This document shows positions 24,172 through 33,274 of a DNA stretch of 64,000 nucleotides, piece after piece. Each line of letters starts with the position of its first letter. Position 1 is the stretch's first letter. The stretch spans positions 558,001 to 622,000 of the forward strand of contig JAOYTL010000001.1 of the NCBI GenBank assembly GCA_025846845.1, in the 5' to 3' direction. The notes under the pieces are model-generated. The model did not search any database and had not been told where the DNA came from. It saw only the letters and a program-made list of their open reading frames with translations. This DNA is from Alloboseaceae bacterium BT-24-1. Its GTDB lineage: Bacteria > Pseudomonadota > Alphaproteobacteria > Rhizobiales > Beijerinckiaceae. A program made the translations under genes and the position numbers.

Positions 24172-25665
24172 TCAGCTCTCGTAGTGATCCGTCACCAACC
24201 GGTCGAGGAGGCGCACGCCCCAGCCGGAGCCCCAGGAGCGGTTGGTCTCGCTGCTGGGCGAACCCATGCCGGTGCCGGCGATGTCGAGATGAGCCCACGG
24301 GGTGTCGTTGACATGACGCTGCAGGAACTGCGCGGCGGTGATCGAGCCGCCATGGCGGCCGGCCGAGTTCTTCATGTCGGCGAACTTGGAATCGATCATC
24401 TTGTCGTAGGCAGCACCGAGCGGCATGCGCCAGACGGTCTCACCGGTCACCTTGCCAGCAGCTGAAAGTCGCTCCGCCAGTTCGTCGCTGTTGGAAAACA
24501 GCCCGGCATTCTCCTGCGCCAGCGCGACCAGGATCGCGCCGGTCAGGGTCGCCAGATTGACCATGAAGACCGGCTTGAAGCGCTCCTGCGTGTACCAGAG
24601 CACATCGGCGAGGACGAGCCGGCCCTCGGCGTCGGTGTTGATGATCTCGATGGTCTGGCCCGAGAGCGAGGTGACGATGTCGCCCGGCCGCTGTGCCTTG
24701 CCATCCGGCATGTTCTCGACCAGGCCGATCACGCCGACGGCGTTGACCTTCGCCTTGCGGGCGGCAAACGCCTGCATCAGGCCGGTGACGCAGGCTGCGC
24801 CGGCCATGTCACCCTTCATGTCCTCCATGCCGCCGGCCGGCTTGATCGAGATGCCGCCGGTGTCGAAGGTCACGCCCTTGCCGACGAAGGCGACCGGCTT
24901 GTCGCCCTTGGCGCCGCCGTTCCAGCGCATCACCACGACGCGGCTCTCGCGGTGCGAGCCCTGGCCGACGCCGAGCAGCGCCCGCATGCCGATCTTCTTC
25001 AACTCCTTCTCGTCAAGAATCTCGACCTCGACACCGAGCTTCTCGAGCTTGCCCGCCCGCTCGGCGAACTCTTCGGGGAAGAGCACGTTCGGCGGCTCGT
25101 TCACGAGATCGCGAGCGAGCTCGACGCCATTTGCGATGGCTTCGCGCGCTTTCAGCGCCTTCTTGACCGCGGCCGGGTCGGCGACGCGCAAGGTCACGCT
25201 CTTGGGCTCGGACTGGTCCTTGTCCCGGCTCTTGGTCTTGTAGCGATCGAAGACGTAGCTCCTCAGCCGCAGGCCAAGCCCGATTTCGGCGATCTCATCG
25301 GCAGAGAGTTCGCCCTCGGGCAACGCCGCGATAACGTCGGCGCTGCGGCCGTGGCCGAGCCGGCCGGCGATGGCACCGCCGAGTGCAGCGAAATCGAGCT
25401 TGTCTCGCTCGGCCGCCGGGCCGGTTCCAACCAGAATCAGGCGCTCGTACCCAGCGCCGTCCGGCGCGAGCAGCGTCGATCCGGAGAGCGCCTTGCCCTT
25501 GAAGCGTTCGGCGGCGGCGGCGCGCGCGATCAAGGCATGGGCGCCCGCTCCGATCCAATCTTCTGCCGTCTTCGGGGGCGCCAGCCTGTCCGAGACGAGG
25601 ATGACGAGATCCCCCCCGGCAATGGCATTCAGGGCTTTGACCTCAAGCTTCAGGCGCTGCGACAT
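24172..25665 (-). CDS. pepA: Leucyl aminopeptidase PepA (M17 family)
   Basis: Cytosolic two-metal aminopeptidase that removes N-terminal residues from peptides; in enterobacteria it also binds DNA. The 497-residue protein begins MSQRLKLEVKALNAIAGG. Catalytic signatures are VGKGVTFDTGGISIKP and NTDAEGRLVLADVLWY, holding the metal-binding Asp/Glu residues and the bicarbonate-binding Arg. The open frame continues about 345 codons upstream across the divergent promoter into lptF, but the family start is the ATG at 25665. Divergent from lptF. Confidence 0.95.
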   Translation of the reverse strand: MSQRLKLEVKALNAIAGGDLVILVSDRLAPPKTAEDWIGAGAHALIARAAAAERFKGKALSGSTLLAPDGAGYERLILVGTGPAAERDKLDFAALGGAIAGRLGHGRSADVIAALPEGELSADEIAEIGLGLRLRSYVFDRYKTKSRDKDQSEPKSVTLRVADPAAVKKALKAREAIANGVELARDLVNEPPNVLFPEEFAERAGKLEKLGVEVEILDEKELKKIGMRALLGVGQGSHRESRVVVMRWNGGAKGDKPVAFVGKGVTFDTGGISIKPAGGMEDMKGDMAGAACVTGLMQAFAARKAKVNAVGVIGLVENMPDGKAQRPGDIVTSLSGQTIEIINTDAEGRLVLADVLWYTQERFKPVFMVNLATLTGAILVALAQENAGLFSNSDELAERLSAAGKVTGETVWRMPLGAAYDKMIDSKFADMKNSAGRHGGSITAAQFLQRHVNDTPWAHLDIAGTGMGSPSSETNRSWGSGWGVRLLDRLVTDHYES

Positions 25666-25848
25666 CGAAGGCTCACGGGTTGCGGGAGAAGGGTTGGCGG
25701 ATAGAGCCGACCGAGGCGGGGGCTCGCAAAGGCCACAAACGATTCCCGTTTGCGCCACGATCGAAGCTATACCATAGGGAGTTCGAGGCGAGCCGTCCAA
25801 GGGGAGCGCCTTCTCTAAACGACCGCCGGCCCCAGGATCGTCACCCTC
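25666..25848. promoter_or_regulatory. Divergent promoter region pepA/lptF
   Basis: A 183-bp gap between outward-facing pepA and lptF. It holds a short inverted repeat CAAACG-ATTCC-CGTTTG at 25736-25752 and an AT-rich patch GCTATACCATAGGG near 25766-25780 that could serve as a -10 for either side. No classical -35 was found with confidence. Confidence 0.4.
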
Positions 25849-27039
25849 GTGCGTTTCGGACTTCTCGACCGCTATATCCTGAAGATCGCCGCCGGTGCGG
25901 CGGTGATTCTGCTGGTCGGCCTGACCAGCGTGATCTGGGTCACGCAGGCGCTGCGCGAGGTCGACCTCATCACCGGCAAGGGCCAGACGCTGGTGATCTT
26001 CTTCACCGTGACCCTGCTCTCGCTGCCGGCGCTGATCGCCGGCATCGCGCCGGTCGCCCTGTTCATGGCAACGCTCTACACGCTCAACAGGCTCAACAGC
26101 GATTCCGAGCTGATCGTGATGAATGCCGCGGGCGTCGCCCCGCGCCGGTTGACGCGGCCCTTCATCGCGCTGACCCTGATAACCGCAGCGCTGGTGGGCT
26201 GGATGTCGCTCGGGGTGATGCCGGCAGGTTTCCGGGCGCTGCGCGACCTCATCACCCTGATCCGCGCCGACTTCGTCGCCAACGTGATCAAGGAAGGGCA
26301 GTTCGTCTCGCTCGATTCCGGCGTCACCTTCCATTATCGCGAGAAGCAGGGACAGGCCCTGCTCGGCATCTTCATGCAGGACCGACGCGATCCCAACCAG
26401 CCCGCCGTCTACATCGCCGAGCGCGGCCAGTCGGCCGAGGCCGACGGCAACAGCTTCCTGATGCTGGAGAAGGGTACGATCCAGCGCGAGAGCCGCAACC
26501 AGAACTCGAGCTCGATCATCTCGTTCGAACGCTATGCGCTGAATCTCTCCGCGCTGACGGGCGATTCCGACGGGGCCGGTGGTGGCGACGGCGACAAGGT
26601 CATCTACAAGCCGCGCGAACGCACCACCTGGGCGCTGCTGACGCAGAATCCGAACGAGCCCTACTACAAGATCCAGGAAGGCCGCTTCCGGGCCGAATTG
26701 CACAACCGCCTCTCGGCGCCGCTTTACCCGATCGCCTTCATGCTGGTCGCCTTCGCCATCCTCGGCGAGGCGCGCACCACCCGCCAGGGCCGCGCCGCCG
26801 CGATCCAGATCGCGATCCTGCTGGTCGGCGCCATCAGGATCGGCGCATACGCTGCCTGGACCGCCAGCGTGCGCTCGCCGCTCGCGGCCGCCCTGCTCTA
26901 CATCCTGCCGATCGGAACGATCCTCCTGTCGGCTTTCGCCATCGGCTTCGGCTCACGAACGCGTGTCGTCATCGACCAGCTGACGGAGGCGCTGATCGCG
27001 CCCTTCCTTGCCCTCGCAGCACGTTTCCGGCGCGCCTGA
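25849..27039 (+). CDS. lptF: LPS export ABC transporter permease LptF
   Basis: One of the two inner-membrane permeases that, with LptB, pull lipopolysaccharide out of the membrane toward LptC-LptA. The 396-residue protein starts at GTG 25849 (MRFGLLDRYILKIAAGAAVI). Three N-terminal helices, a periplasmic beta-jellyroll domain (about 130-265), and three C-terminal helices follow the family plan, with LNRLNSDSELIVMNAAGV as the coupling segment to LptB. The stop overlaps the lptG start by one base (TGATG). Confidence 0.94.
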   Translation: MRFGLLDRYILKIAAGAAVILLVGLTSVIWVTQALREVDLITGKGQTLVIFFTVTLLSLPALIAGIAPVALFMATLYTLNRLNSDSELIVMNAAGVAPRRLTRPFIALTLITAALVGWMSLGVMPAGFRALRDLITLIRADFVANVIKEGQFVSLDSGVTFHYREKQGQALLGIFMQDRRDPNQPAVYIAERGQSAEADGNSFLMLEKGTIQRESRNQNSSSIISFERYALNLSALTGDSDGAGGGDGDKVIYKPRERTTWALLTQNPNEPYYKIQEGRFRAELHNRLSAPLYPIAFMLVAFAILGEARTTRQGRAAAIQIAILLVGAIRIGAYAAWTASVRSPLAAALLYILPIGTILLSAFAIGFGSRTRVVIDQLTEALIAPFLALAARFRRA

Positions 27040-28127
27040 TGCTGCTGTTCCAGACTTTCGGCCGCTATCTGACGCAGCGCTTCCTGCGCGCGATCCTGAG
27101 CGTGTTCGGCACCTTCTTCTTTCTGATCGCAACGCTCGACTTCGTCGAGCTGATGCGGCGCGCCGGCGATTCCCCGACCGCAACGACGCCGAGCATCATC
27201 CAGCTCGCCCTCTACCGTGCGCCCTCGGTCGCCGAGCAGATATTTCCGTTCGCGGTACTGTTCGGCGGCATGTTCGCCCTGCTCAATCTCAGCCGGAAGC
27301 TCGAGCTGGTCGTTGCCCGCTCGGTCGGTATCTCGGCCTGGCAGTTCCTGCAGCCGGCGGCGCTGGTCGCTGGCGCGGTCGGCCTCGTCTCGATCGGAAT
27401 CTACAACCCGGTCGCCGCGGAGCTGAAGCAGCGCGCCACCGCGCTCGAGGCTTCGCTCTTCGCCCGGACCGGACAGATCGTCGGCGGCAAGGAAATCTGG
27501 ATCCGCCAGCGCAGCACGGACGGCCAGGCGATCATCCGCGCCGCCGCTGCACTGCAGGATGGAGTGGGGCTCGCCCAGGTCGCGTTCTTCACCTTCTCCC
27601 CCGACGGCGGCTTCAGCGAGCGCATCGAAGCGAAGCAGGCCGTGCTTTATCGCGGCTACTGGGAATTGTCGGAGGCTCGCGTCACCTCGGCCACGGAAGA
27701 GCCACAGACGTACTCGACATACCTGATCGCGACGACGCTGGAGCCCGATCAGGTGCGACAAAGTTTCACGCCGCCCGATTCTGTCGGGTTCTGGTCGATG
27801 CCGGCCGTACTCGACCGAACCCGCAAGGCCGGGCTCGATACGACGCGCTACGAACTGCGCTATGAATCCCTCAAGGCGCGGCCGCTCCTGCTGATCGCCA
27901 TGATCTTGGTCGCGGCATCCGTTTCCTTAAGATTTTTCCGGTTTGGTGGTGTGACCAGATTGGTGGTAGGTGGCGTCGCGGCCGGGTTCATGCTCTATGT
28001 GGCGACACAGTTATCTGAGGAGTTGGGCTCATCGGGCATCGTCAATGCCTCGGTGGCCGCTTGGCTGCCCGCGATCGTGGGCACGCTGCTCGGCGCGCTC
28101 GCCCTCCTCCATCAGGAAGACGGCTGA
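27039..28127 (+). CDS. lptG: LPS export ABC transporter permease LptG
   Basis: Partner permease of LptF. The 362-residue protein starts MLLFQTFGRYLTQRFLRAI at the ATG that overlaps the lptF stop. Membrane helices fill the first 110 and last 100 residues around a periplasmic domain (about 130-265); the LNLSRKLELVVARSVGIS segment is the LptB coupling helix. The gene order lptF-lptG-lptD is usual for Rhizobiales. The open frame extends far upstream through lptF in another frame, but that part is a shadow. Confidence 0.94.
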   Translation: MLLFQTFGRYLTQRFLRAILSVFGTFFFLIATLDFVELMRRAGDSPTATTPSIIQLALYRAPSVAEQIFPFAVLFGGMFALLNLSRKLELVVARSVGISAWQFLQPAALVAGAVGLVSIGIYNPVAAELKQRATALEASLFARTGQIVGGKEIWIRQRSTDGQAIIRAAAALQDGVGLAQVAFFTFSPDGGFSERIEAKQAVLYRGYWELSEARVTSATEEPQTYSTYLIATTLEPDQVRQSFTPPDSVGFWSMPAVLDRTRKAGLDTTRYELRYESLKARPLLLIAMILVAASVSLRFFRFGGVTRLVVGGVAAGFMLYVATQLSEELGSSGIVNASVAAWLPAIVGTLLGALALLHQEDG

Positions 28128-28163
28128 GAATACGGTGGCTATGGTTAATTTTGGATTGAGTTC

Positions 28164-30698
28164 ATGGCTTCCGGCGTAAGACGCATCACGCGCCTTGCAG
28201 CTGCGACCGCGCTGGCAACGACACTTGCCCCGGTCCTCGGCTGGACGAGCCTGGCCTATGCCCAAACTCCGGCGGCCAAGCCGCAGGAGCGCATGGTCGT
28301 CGACGCGCGCGAGCTCGTCTACGACAAGGACAACAACACCGTTTCCGCGGTCGGCGATGTCCAGATTCTGTATCAGGGCCGCACGATCGAGGCCGATCGC
28401 GTCGTCTATGACCGCCAGAGCAAGCGTGTCGTCGCGACCGGCAATGCCCGCATCACCGAATCCAATGGCACGGTGATCACCGGCGACCGCTTCAACCTGA
28501 CCGACGACTTCCGCGACGGCTTCATCGATTCGCTGCGCGTGGTGAACACCGACAAGACCCGCTTCTCGGCGCCGCGCGCCGAGCGCACCGATGGCGAGGT
28601 CTTCGTCTTCGACAAGGGCATCTACACGGCCTGCGAGCCTTGCGTCGATCAACCCGAACGCCCGCCGTTCTGGCAGGTGCGCGCTGCCCGGATCATCCAC
28701 AAGAAGTCCGAGCAGATGATCTACTACGAGGAGGCCCGGCTCGAGTTCGCCGGCGTCCCGATCGCCTATATCCCGTTCATGTCGGGGCCGGACGCCACGG
28801 TCAAACGCAAAACCGGCTTCCTGGCGCCGAAATTCATCAACACTGCGGCGCTCGGCTACGGCGTCGGGCTGCCCTATTTCATCAATCTCGCACCGAACTA
28901 CGATCTGACGGTGACGCCGACCTATCTCTCGCGCCAGGGTCTGCTCGGCGAGGTCGAGTGGCGGCATCGCTTCGTCAACGGTTCGTACAACATCCGCGCC
29001 GCCGGCATCTTCCAGCGGGAAAAGGAGGCTTTCCTGCCGAGCCCCTTCGGTGCCGGCGACGACAAGTTCCGCGGCTCGGTCGAGAGCTCCGGCAAGATGT
29101 TCATCAACCCACGCTGGAACTTCAGCTGGGACGTCGCCGGCTCGACTGACCGGTTCTTCTTCAAGAACTACCGGATCCGCAGCGAGAGCATCACCGCGTC
29201 GACCTATCTGCAGGAATCGACCTCGACCGTTTCGCTCAACGGCCAGACCGCGAACGGCTGGTTCGACATGCGTGGCTATTACTTCCAGCCGCTGACCTAT
29301 TACGACTGGCAGAAGCAGCAGCCGATTGTCGGGCCGGTCGTCGACTACAACCGGCGTTTCCACAAGCCGTCGATGATCGGCGGTGAGCTGTCCTTCACGG
29401 TCAATCTCACGCATCTGACGCGCGAGGCAGCATCCTTCAAAGAACTGCCTATCCAGAAGAGCTACCTGATCTCCACGCCGAGCTATTCACTGTTCGACGG
29501 CTGCGCGGTCTATCAGAAGGGGCAATGTCTCGTGACCGGCCTCGCTGGCTCGATCGCGCGCGCCACCGCCGAGGTCGATTGGCGGCGCAACTTCGTCGAT
29601 CCGATCGGCCAGGTCTGGACGCCCTACGCTTCGCTCAGGGCCGACGTGTTCTCCATCAACCCGAACACGACCAACTACGCCAACGCCAATGTCAGGACGA
29701 TCGCTGACGTCTCGGATGAGGTTTTCGGCCGCGCGATGCCTGCGATCGGCCTGATGTACCGCTACCCCTTCGTCGCCTCGACCTCCTGGGGAACGCACAT
29801 TCTCGAGCCGGTCGCGCAGGTCGTGGCGCGCCCGAACGAGACAAACAGCCTGCGCGTTGCCAACGAAGATTCGCAGAGTCTCGTCTTCGACGACACCAAC
29901 CTGTTCGAATGGAACAAGTTCTCCGGATACGATCGGGTCGAGGGCGGCAGCCGGGCGAACGTCGGCCTGCGCTACAGCGGTACCTTCGGCAAGGATTCTT
30001 ATGCCAATTTCCTGGTCGGGCAGTCCTACCATCTCGGCGGTCGCAACTCCTACGCCAATGGCGATCTGGCCAATACCGGCCTGAATTCGGGACTCGATAC
30101 CCGGCGCTCCGATTATGTCGCCAAGGCGCAGGTCCAGCCGTTCAAGGGCCTGCTGCTGCAGGCAGGCGGACGTTTCGACGAGTCGACCTTCGAAGCCCAG
30201 CGCGTCGACGCCTCCGCCGCGTTCAGCTACAAGTTCCTGTCGACCTCTGTCGGCTACAGCCGCTACGAGCCGCAGCCGGATCTTGGCATCCCGCGCCGCC
30301 GCGAAGGCCTCAGCATCAGCCAGTCCGTCTCGTTCGCCCAGTACTGGAGCGTGCGCGGCAGTGTGCTGTTCGACCTCGACAAGTTCAAATACGATCGCGA
30401 GCGCTATCGGGATGCGCTGTCGCTCTACATGGCGAACCCGGCCAGCAACCCGAATCCGATCTATCCGAACACCGGCCCGTTCCAGACCGCATCGGCTTCA
30501 GTCGGCCTGCGCTATCAGGATGAGTGCACGATCTTCGACGTGACCTATTCGCAGTCCTATGCCGACAGGCAGGCGGGCTCGACGAAGGATACGCGGACGG
30601 TCATGTTCCGCCTCGAGCTGCGCACGCTGGGCGAGATCAGCTATTCGCAGAACCTGGGTGCAAGCAGCTCCGGCGACGGTGTCGCGTCCAGCAACTGA
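28164..30698 (+). CDS. lptD: LPS-assembly outer-membrane protein LptD
   Basis: Outer-membrane beta-barrel that inserts LPS into the outer leaflet with LptE. The 844-residue protein has a signal peptide (cleavage near AYAQ, residue 34), an N-terminal OstA jellyroll with ARELVYDKDNNTVSAVGDVQ and YQGRTIEADRVVYD, and a large barrel from about residue 230. It contains the paired cysteines CEPC near residue 155, whereas the inter-domain disulfide pattern of E. coli is not obvious. Located 36 bp after lptG. In many relatives surA follows; here pdxA is next. Confidence 0.95.
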   Translation: MASGVRRITRLAAATALATTLAPVLGWTSLAYAQTPAAKPQERMVVDARELVYDKDNNTVSAVGDVQILYQGRTIEADRVVYDRQSKRVVATGNARITESNGTVITGDRFNLTDDFRDGFIDSLRVVNTDKTRFSAPRAERTDGEVFVFDKGIYTACEPCVDQPERPPFWQVRAARIIHKKSEQMIYYEEARLEFAGVPIAYIPFMSGPDATVKRKTGFLAPKFINTAALGYGVGLPYFINLAPNYDLTVTPTYLSRQGLLGEVEWRHRFVNGSYNIRAAGIFQREKEAFLPSPFGAGDDKFRGSVESSGKMFINPRWNFSWDVAGSTDRFFFKNYRIRSESITASTYLQESTSTVSLNGQTANGWFDMRGYYFQPLTYYDWQKQQPIVGPVVDYNRRFHKPSMIGGELSFTVNLTHLTREAASFKELPIQKSYLISTPSYSLFDGCAVYQKGQCLVTGLAGSIARATAEVDWRRNFVDPIGQVWTPYASLRADVFSINPNTTNYANANVRTIADVSDEVFGRAMPAIGLMYRYPFVASTSWGTHILEPVAQVVARPNETNSLRVANEDSQSLVFDDTNLFEWNKFSGYDRVEGGSRANVGLRYSGTFGKDSYANFLVGQSYHLGGRNSYANGDLANTGLNSGLDTRRSDYVAKAQVQPFKGLLLQAGGRFDESTFEAQRVDASAAFSYKFLSTSVGYSRYEPQPDLGIPRRREGLSISQSVSFAQYWSVRGSVLFDLDKFKYDRERYRDALSLYMANPASNPNPIYPNTGPFQTASASVGLRYQDECTIFDVTYSQSYADRQAGSTKDTRTVMFRLELRTLGEISYSQNLGASSSGDGVASSN

Positions 30699-30744
30699 TG
30701 GCGCCCTTGCCGGTGCTGCAGAAGGCCGCTGAAAGGAGCGTCGC

Positions 30745-31764
30745 TTGAGCCGATGTCTCCTTGCTCTGACTCAGGGCGATCCCGCCGGGATCGGCCCGGA
30801 GTTGGCGCTCGCCGCCTGGGGGCAGCGTGAGGAGCGCTCTATACCGCCCTTCGCCTATCTCGGCAGTGCCACAGCGCTCGCCGAACTGGCTAGGCGGCTC
30901 GGCCTCCAGGTGCAGTTGCGCAATGTCGGTTGGGATGAGGCCGAAGCCTGCTTCGCAACCGCCCTGCCCGTGATCGAGCTCGACAATCGCTCGCCAGCGC
31001 ATTCCGGGACTCCCGACCCGGCCAACGCCGCCGGCGTGATCGAAGCGATCGAGCGAGGCGTCGAGGCCGTCGAGGCCGGGCGAGCTGCCGCGCTCGTCAC
31101 CAATCCGATCGCCAAAAGCGTGCTTTATGCCGCCGGTTTCCAGCACCCCGGCCATACCGAGTTCCTGGCGGAGCTGGCGGGCCGCGGCCGGGGGGCGGTG
31201 CCGCGGCCAGTGATGATGATCTGGTCGGAAGAGCTCGCCGTTATTCCAGTCACCATCCACGTCCCCCTGCAGGCAGTGCCGGAACAGCTGACGACGGAGC
31301 TGATCGTCGAGACCGGCAGGATCGCCGCGGCCGATCTCGAACGCCGCTTCGGCATCTTGCAGCCTCGGCTGGCCCTATGCGGCCTCAACCCCCATGCGGG
31401 CGAAGGCGGCGCGCTCGGCAAGGAAGATGCGGCGGTGATCGCCCCCGCAGTCGAGCAATTGCGAAGGCTCGGCATCGACGCGAGCGGCCCCTATCCGGCC
31501 GACACGCTGTTCCATGCCCGGGCGCGTGCCGGCTACGACGTCGCGCTCGGCATGTATCACGACCAGGCGCTGATCCCGATCAAGACGATCGCCTTCGACG
31601 AGGGCGTCAACGTCACGCTCGGTCTGCCCTTCATCCGGACCTCGCCGGACCACGGCACAGCGTTCGACATCGCCGGCAAAGGCATCGCCCGGCCGGACAG
31701 CCTGTGCGCGGCGCTGAAGCTCGCGGCCCGCATGGCCGTGGCCGAAAGCAGGGCTCCCACATGA
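30745..31764 (+). CDS. pdxA: 4-hydroxythreonine-4-phosphate dehydrogenase PdxA
   Basis: Pyridoxal phosphate synthesis in the DXP-dependent route; oxidises 4-hydroxythreonine phosphate before PdxJ. The 339-residue protein carries QGDPAGIGPE (10-19) and the C-terminal GMYHDQALIPIKT motif. The start is TTG at 30745, preceded by AAGGAG. Its last codon overlaps the ksgA start by four bases, as in the conserved pdxA-ksgA pair. Confidence 0.95.
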   Translation: MSRCLLALTQGDPAGIGPELALAAWGQREERSIPPFAYLGSATALAELARRLGLQVQLRNVGWDEAEACFATALPVIELDNRSPAHSGTPDPANAAGVIEAIERGVEAVEAGRAAALVTNPIAKSVLYAAGFQHPGHTEFLAELAGRGRGAVPRPVMMIWSEELAVIPVTIHVPLQAVPEQLTTELIVETGRIAAADLERRFGILQPRLALCGLNPHAGEGGALGKEDAAVIAPAVEQLRRLGIDASGPYPADTLFHARARAGYDVALGMYHDQALIPIKTIAFDEGVNVTLGLPFIRTSPDHGTAFDIAGKGIARPDSLCAALKLAARMAVAESRAPT

Positions 31765-32621
31765 GCACCATCTCCCCGGACGGCTTGCCGCCACTGCGCG
31801 ATGTGGTGGAGCGCCACGGGCTGATGGCGCAGAAGGCGCTCGGCCAGAACTTCCTGTTCGACCTCAACCTGACCGGACGGATCGCGCGATCCGCCGGTCC
31901 GCTGGACGGCCAGACCGTCGTCGAGATCGGCCCCGGACCGGGCGGCCTGACCCGCGCTCTGTTGGCCAACGGTGCCGGGCGCGTCATCGCCATCGAGCGC
32001 GACCGGCGCTGCATGCCGGCGCTCGCCGAGATTGCGGCCCACTATCCCGGGCGCCTCGAGGTCGTCGATGGCGACGCGCTCGCCGTAGACCTCTCAGGCC
32101 TGCTTGGCGGCAATCAGGCCCGGATCGTCGCCAACCTGCCCTACAATATCGGCACGCCGCTGCTGGTCGGCTGGCTCAGCGCCGAGCCCTGGCCGCCCTG
32201 GTGGACCTCGCTGACGCTGATGTTCCAGCGCGAGGTGGCCGAGCGCATCGTCGCGACGCCGGAGCAGCGCGCCGCCTATGGTCGGCTCGCCGTGCTCGCG
32301 AATTGGCGCTGCGAGACCAGGATCCTGTTCGACGTGCCGAAGACCGCCTTCGTGCCGCAGCCCAAGATCACCTCGTCGATCGTCCAGCTGGTGCCACGAC
32401 AGAATCCCGAGCCATGCGATCGGCGTCTGCTGGAACGGGTCACGCTCGCTGCTTTTGGTCAGCGGCGGAAGATGTTGCGCCAGAGCCTCAAGGCCGTGCT
32501 CGCCGATCCCGCGGCGATGATCGAGGCTGCCGGGCTCTCGCCGACCATGCGGGCGGAGGAAGTCCCGGTCAGCGGCTTCGTCGCGCTCGCCAATGCGCTG
32601 GCATCGGCGCAGCGAGGCTGA
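31761..32621 (+). CDS. rsmA: 16S rRNA dimethyladenosine transferase RsmA (KsgA)
   Basis: Dimethylates A1518 and A1519 near the 3' end of 16S rRNA late in 30S assembly, using SAM. The 286-residue product contains KALGQNFL, the SAM-binding EIGPGPGG (55-62) and the catalytic NLPY (125-128). The ATG overlaps the pdxA stop (ATGA). The open frame continues upstream inside pdxA but without family similarity. Its stop codon directly touches the stop codon of gmk on the other strand. Confidence 0.96.
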   Translation: MSTISPDGLPPLRDVVERHGLMAQKALGQNFLFDLNLTGRIARSAGPLDGQTVVEIGPGPGGLTRALLANGAGRVIAIERDRRCMPALAEIAAHYPGRLEVVDGDALAVDLSGLLGGNQARIVANLPYNIGTPLLVGWLSAEPWPPWWTSLTLMFQREVAERIVATPEQRAAYGRLAVLANWRCETRILFDVPKTAFVPQPKITSSIVQLVPRQNPEPCDRRLLERVTLAAFGQRRKMLRQSLKAVLADPAAMIEAAGLSPTMRAEEVPVSGFVALANALASAQRG

Positions 32622-33269
32622 TCAGCTGACCTTCTCGGCCAGCAGCGTCTCGACGAAGTCCGCCATGCCGACGGCGCGGCTGCGCTTCAGCCGCTCGGCC
32701 ACCAGGATCGCGCGAACCGATTCATACGCGGCGCCGAGATCGTCATTGACGATGACGTAGTCGTAGACGCTCCAGCGCGCGATCTCGTCGCGGGCATTGT
32801 CGAGCCGGCGCGCGATCACCTCGGGCGCATCCTCGGCGCGCCGGACCAGCCGCGAGCGCAGCTCGGCCATGGAGGGCGGCAGGATGAAGATCGCGACGAC
32901 GTCCTCGCGCGCCTTCTCGAGGATTTGCTGCGTGCCCTGGTAGTCGATGTCGAACAGCACGTCGCGGCCGGCCTTCAGCGCCTCCTCGACCGGCTTGCGC
33001 GGCGTACCGTAGCCATTGCCGTGGACCTCGGCCCACTCCAGCAGCTCGTCGCGCTGGCGCAGCAGGTCGAAGGCATCGCGGTCGATGAAGCGATAATGGA
33101 CGCCGTCGATCTCTGAGGGGCGCTTCCCGCGCGTCGTCACCGAGATCGAGAGATCGAGATTGGTTTCCTTCTGCGACAAGGTCCGGGTCAGCGTCGACTT
33201 GCCGGCACCGGACGGCGACGACAGGATCAGCATGAGGCCGCGACGGGCCGGGCGGGCGAGATCGGCCAT
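32622..33269 (-). CDS. gmk: Guanylate kinase
   Basis: Phosphorylates GMP to GDP. The product is 215 residues with P-loop SSPSGAGKST (17-26), the GMP-binding SVTTRGKRPSE..GVHYRF region and the lid with LVRRAEDAPEVIARRL. Three in-frame starts are available (33278 GTG, 33275 ATG, 33269 ATG); the last has GGAG eight bases upstream, inside the yicC stop region, so I chose it. Coupled to yicC, which overlaps it or abuts it, as in many proteobacteria. Confidence 0.95.
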   Translation of the reverse strand: MADLARPARRGLMLILSSPSGAGKSTLTRTLSQKETNLDLSISVTTRGKRPSEIDGVHYRFIDRDAFDLLRQRDELLEWAEVHGNGYGTPRKPVEEALKAGRDVLFDIDYQGTQQILEKAREDVVAIFILPPSMAELRSRLVRRAEDAPEVIARRLDNARDEIARWSVYDYVIVNDDLGAAYESVRAILVAERLKRSRAVGMADFVETLLAEKVS

Positions 33270-33274
33270 CCCCA

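Noticed and set aside
24172..26703. pepA extended upstream by about 345 codons
   Set aside because: The extra part runs through the divergent promoter and antisense to lptF; the family start is at 25665.
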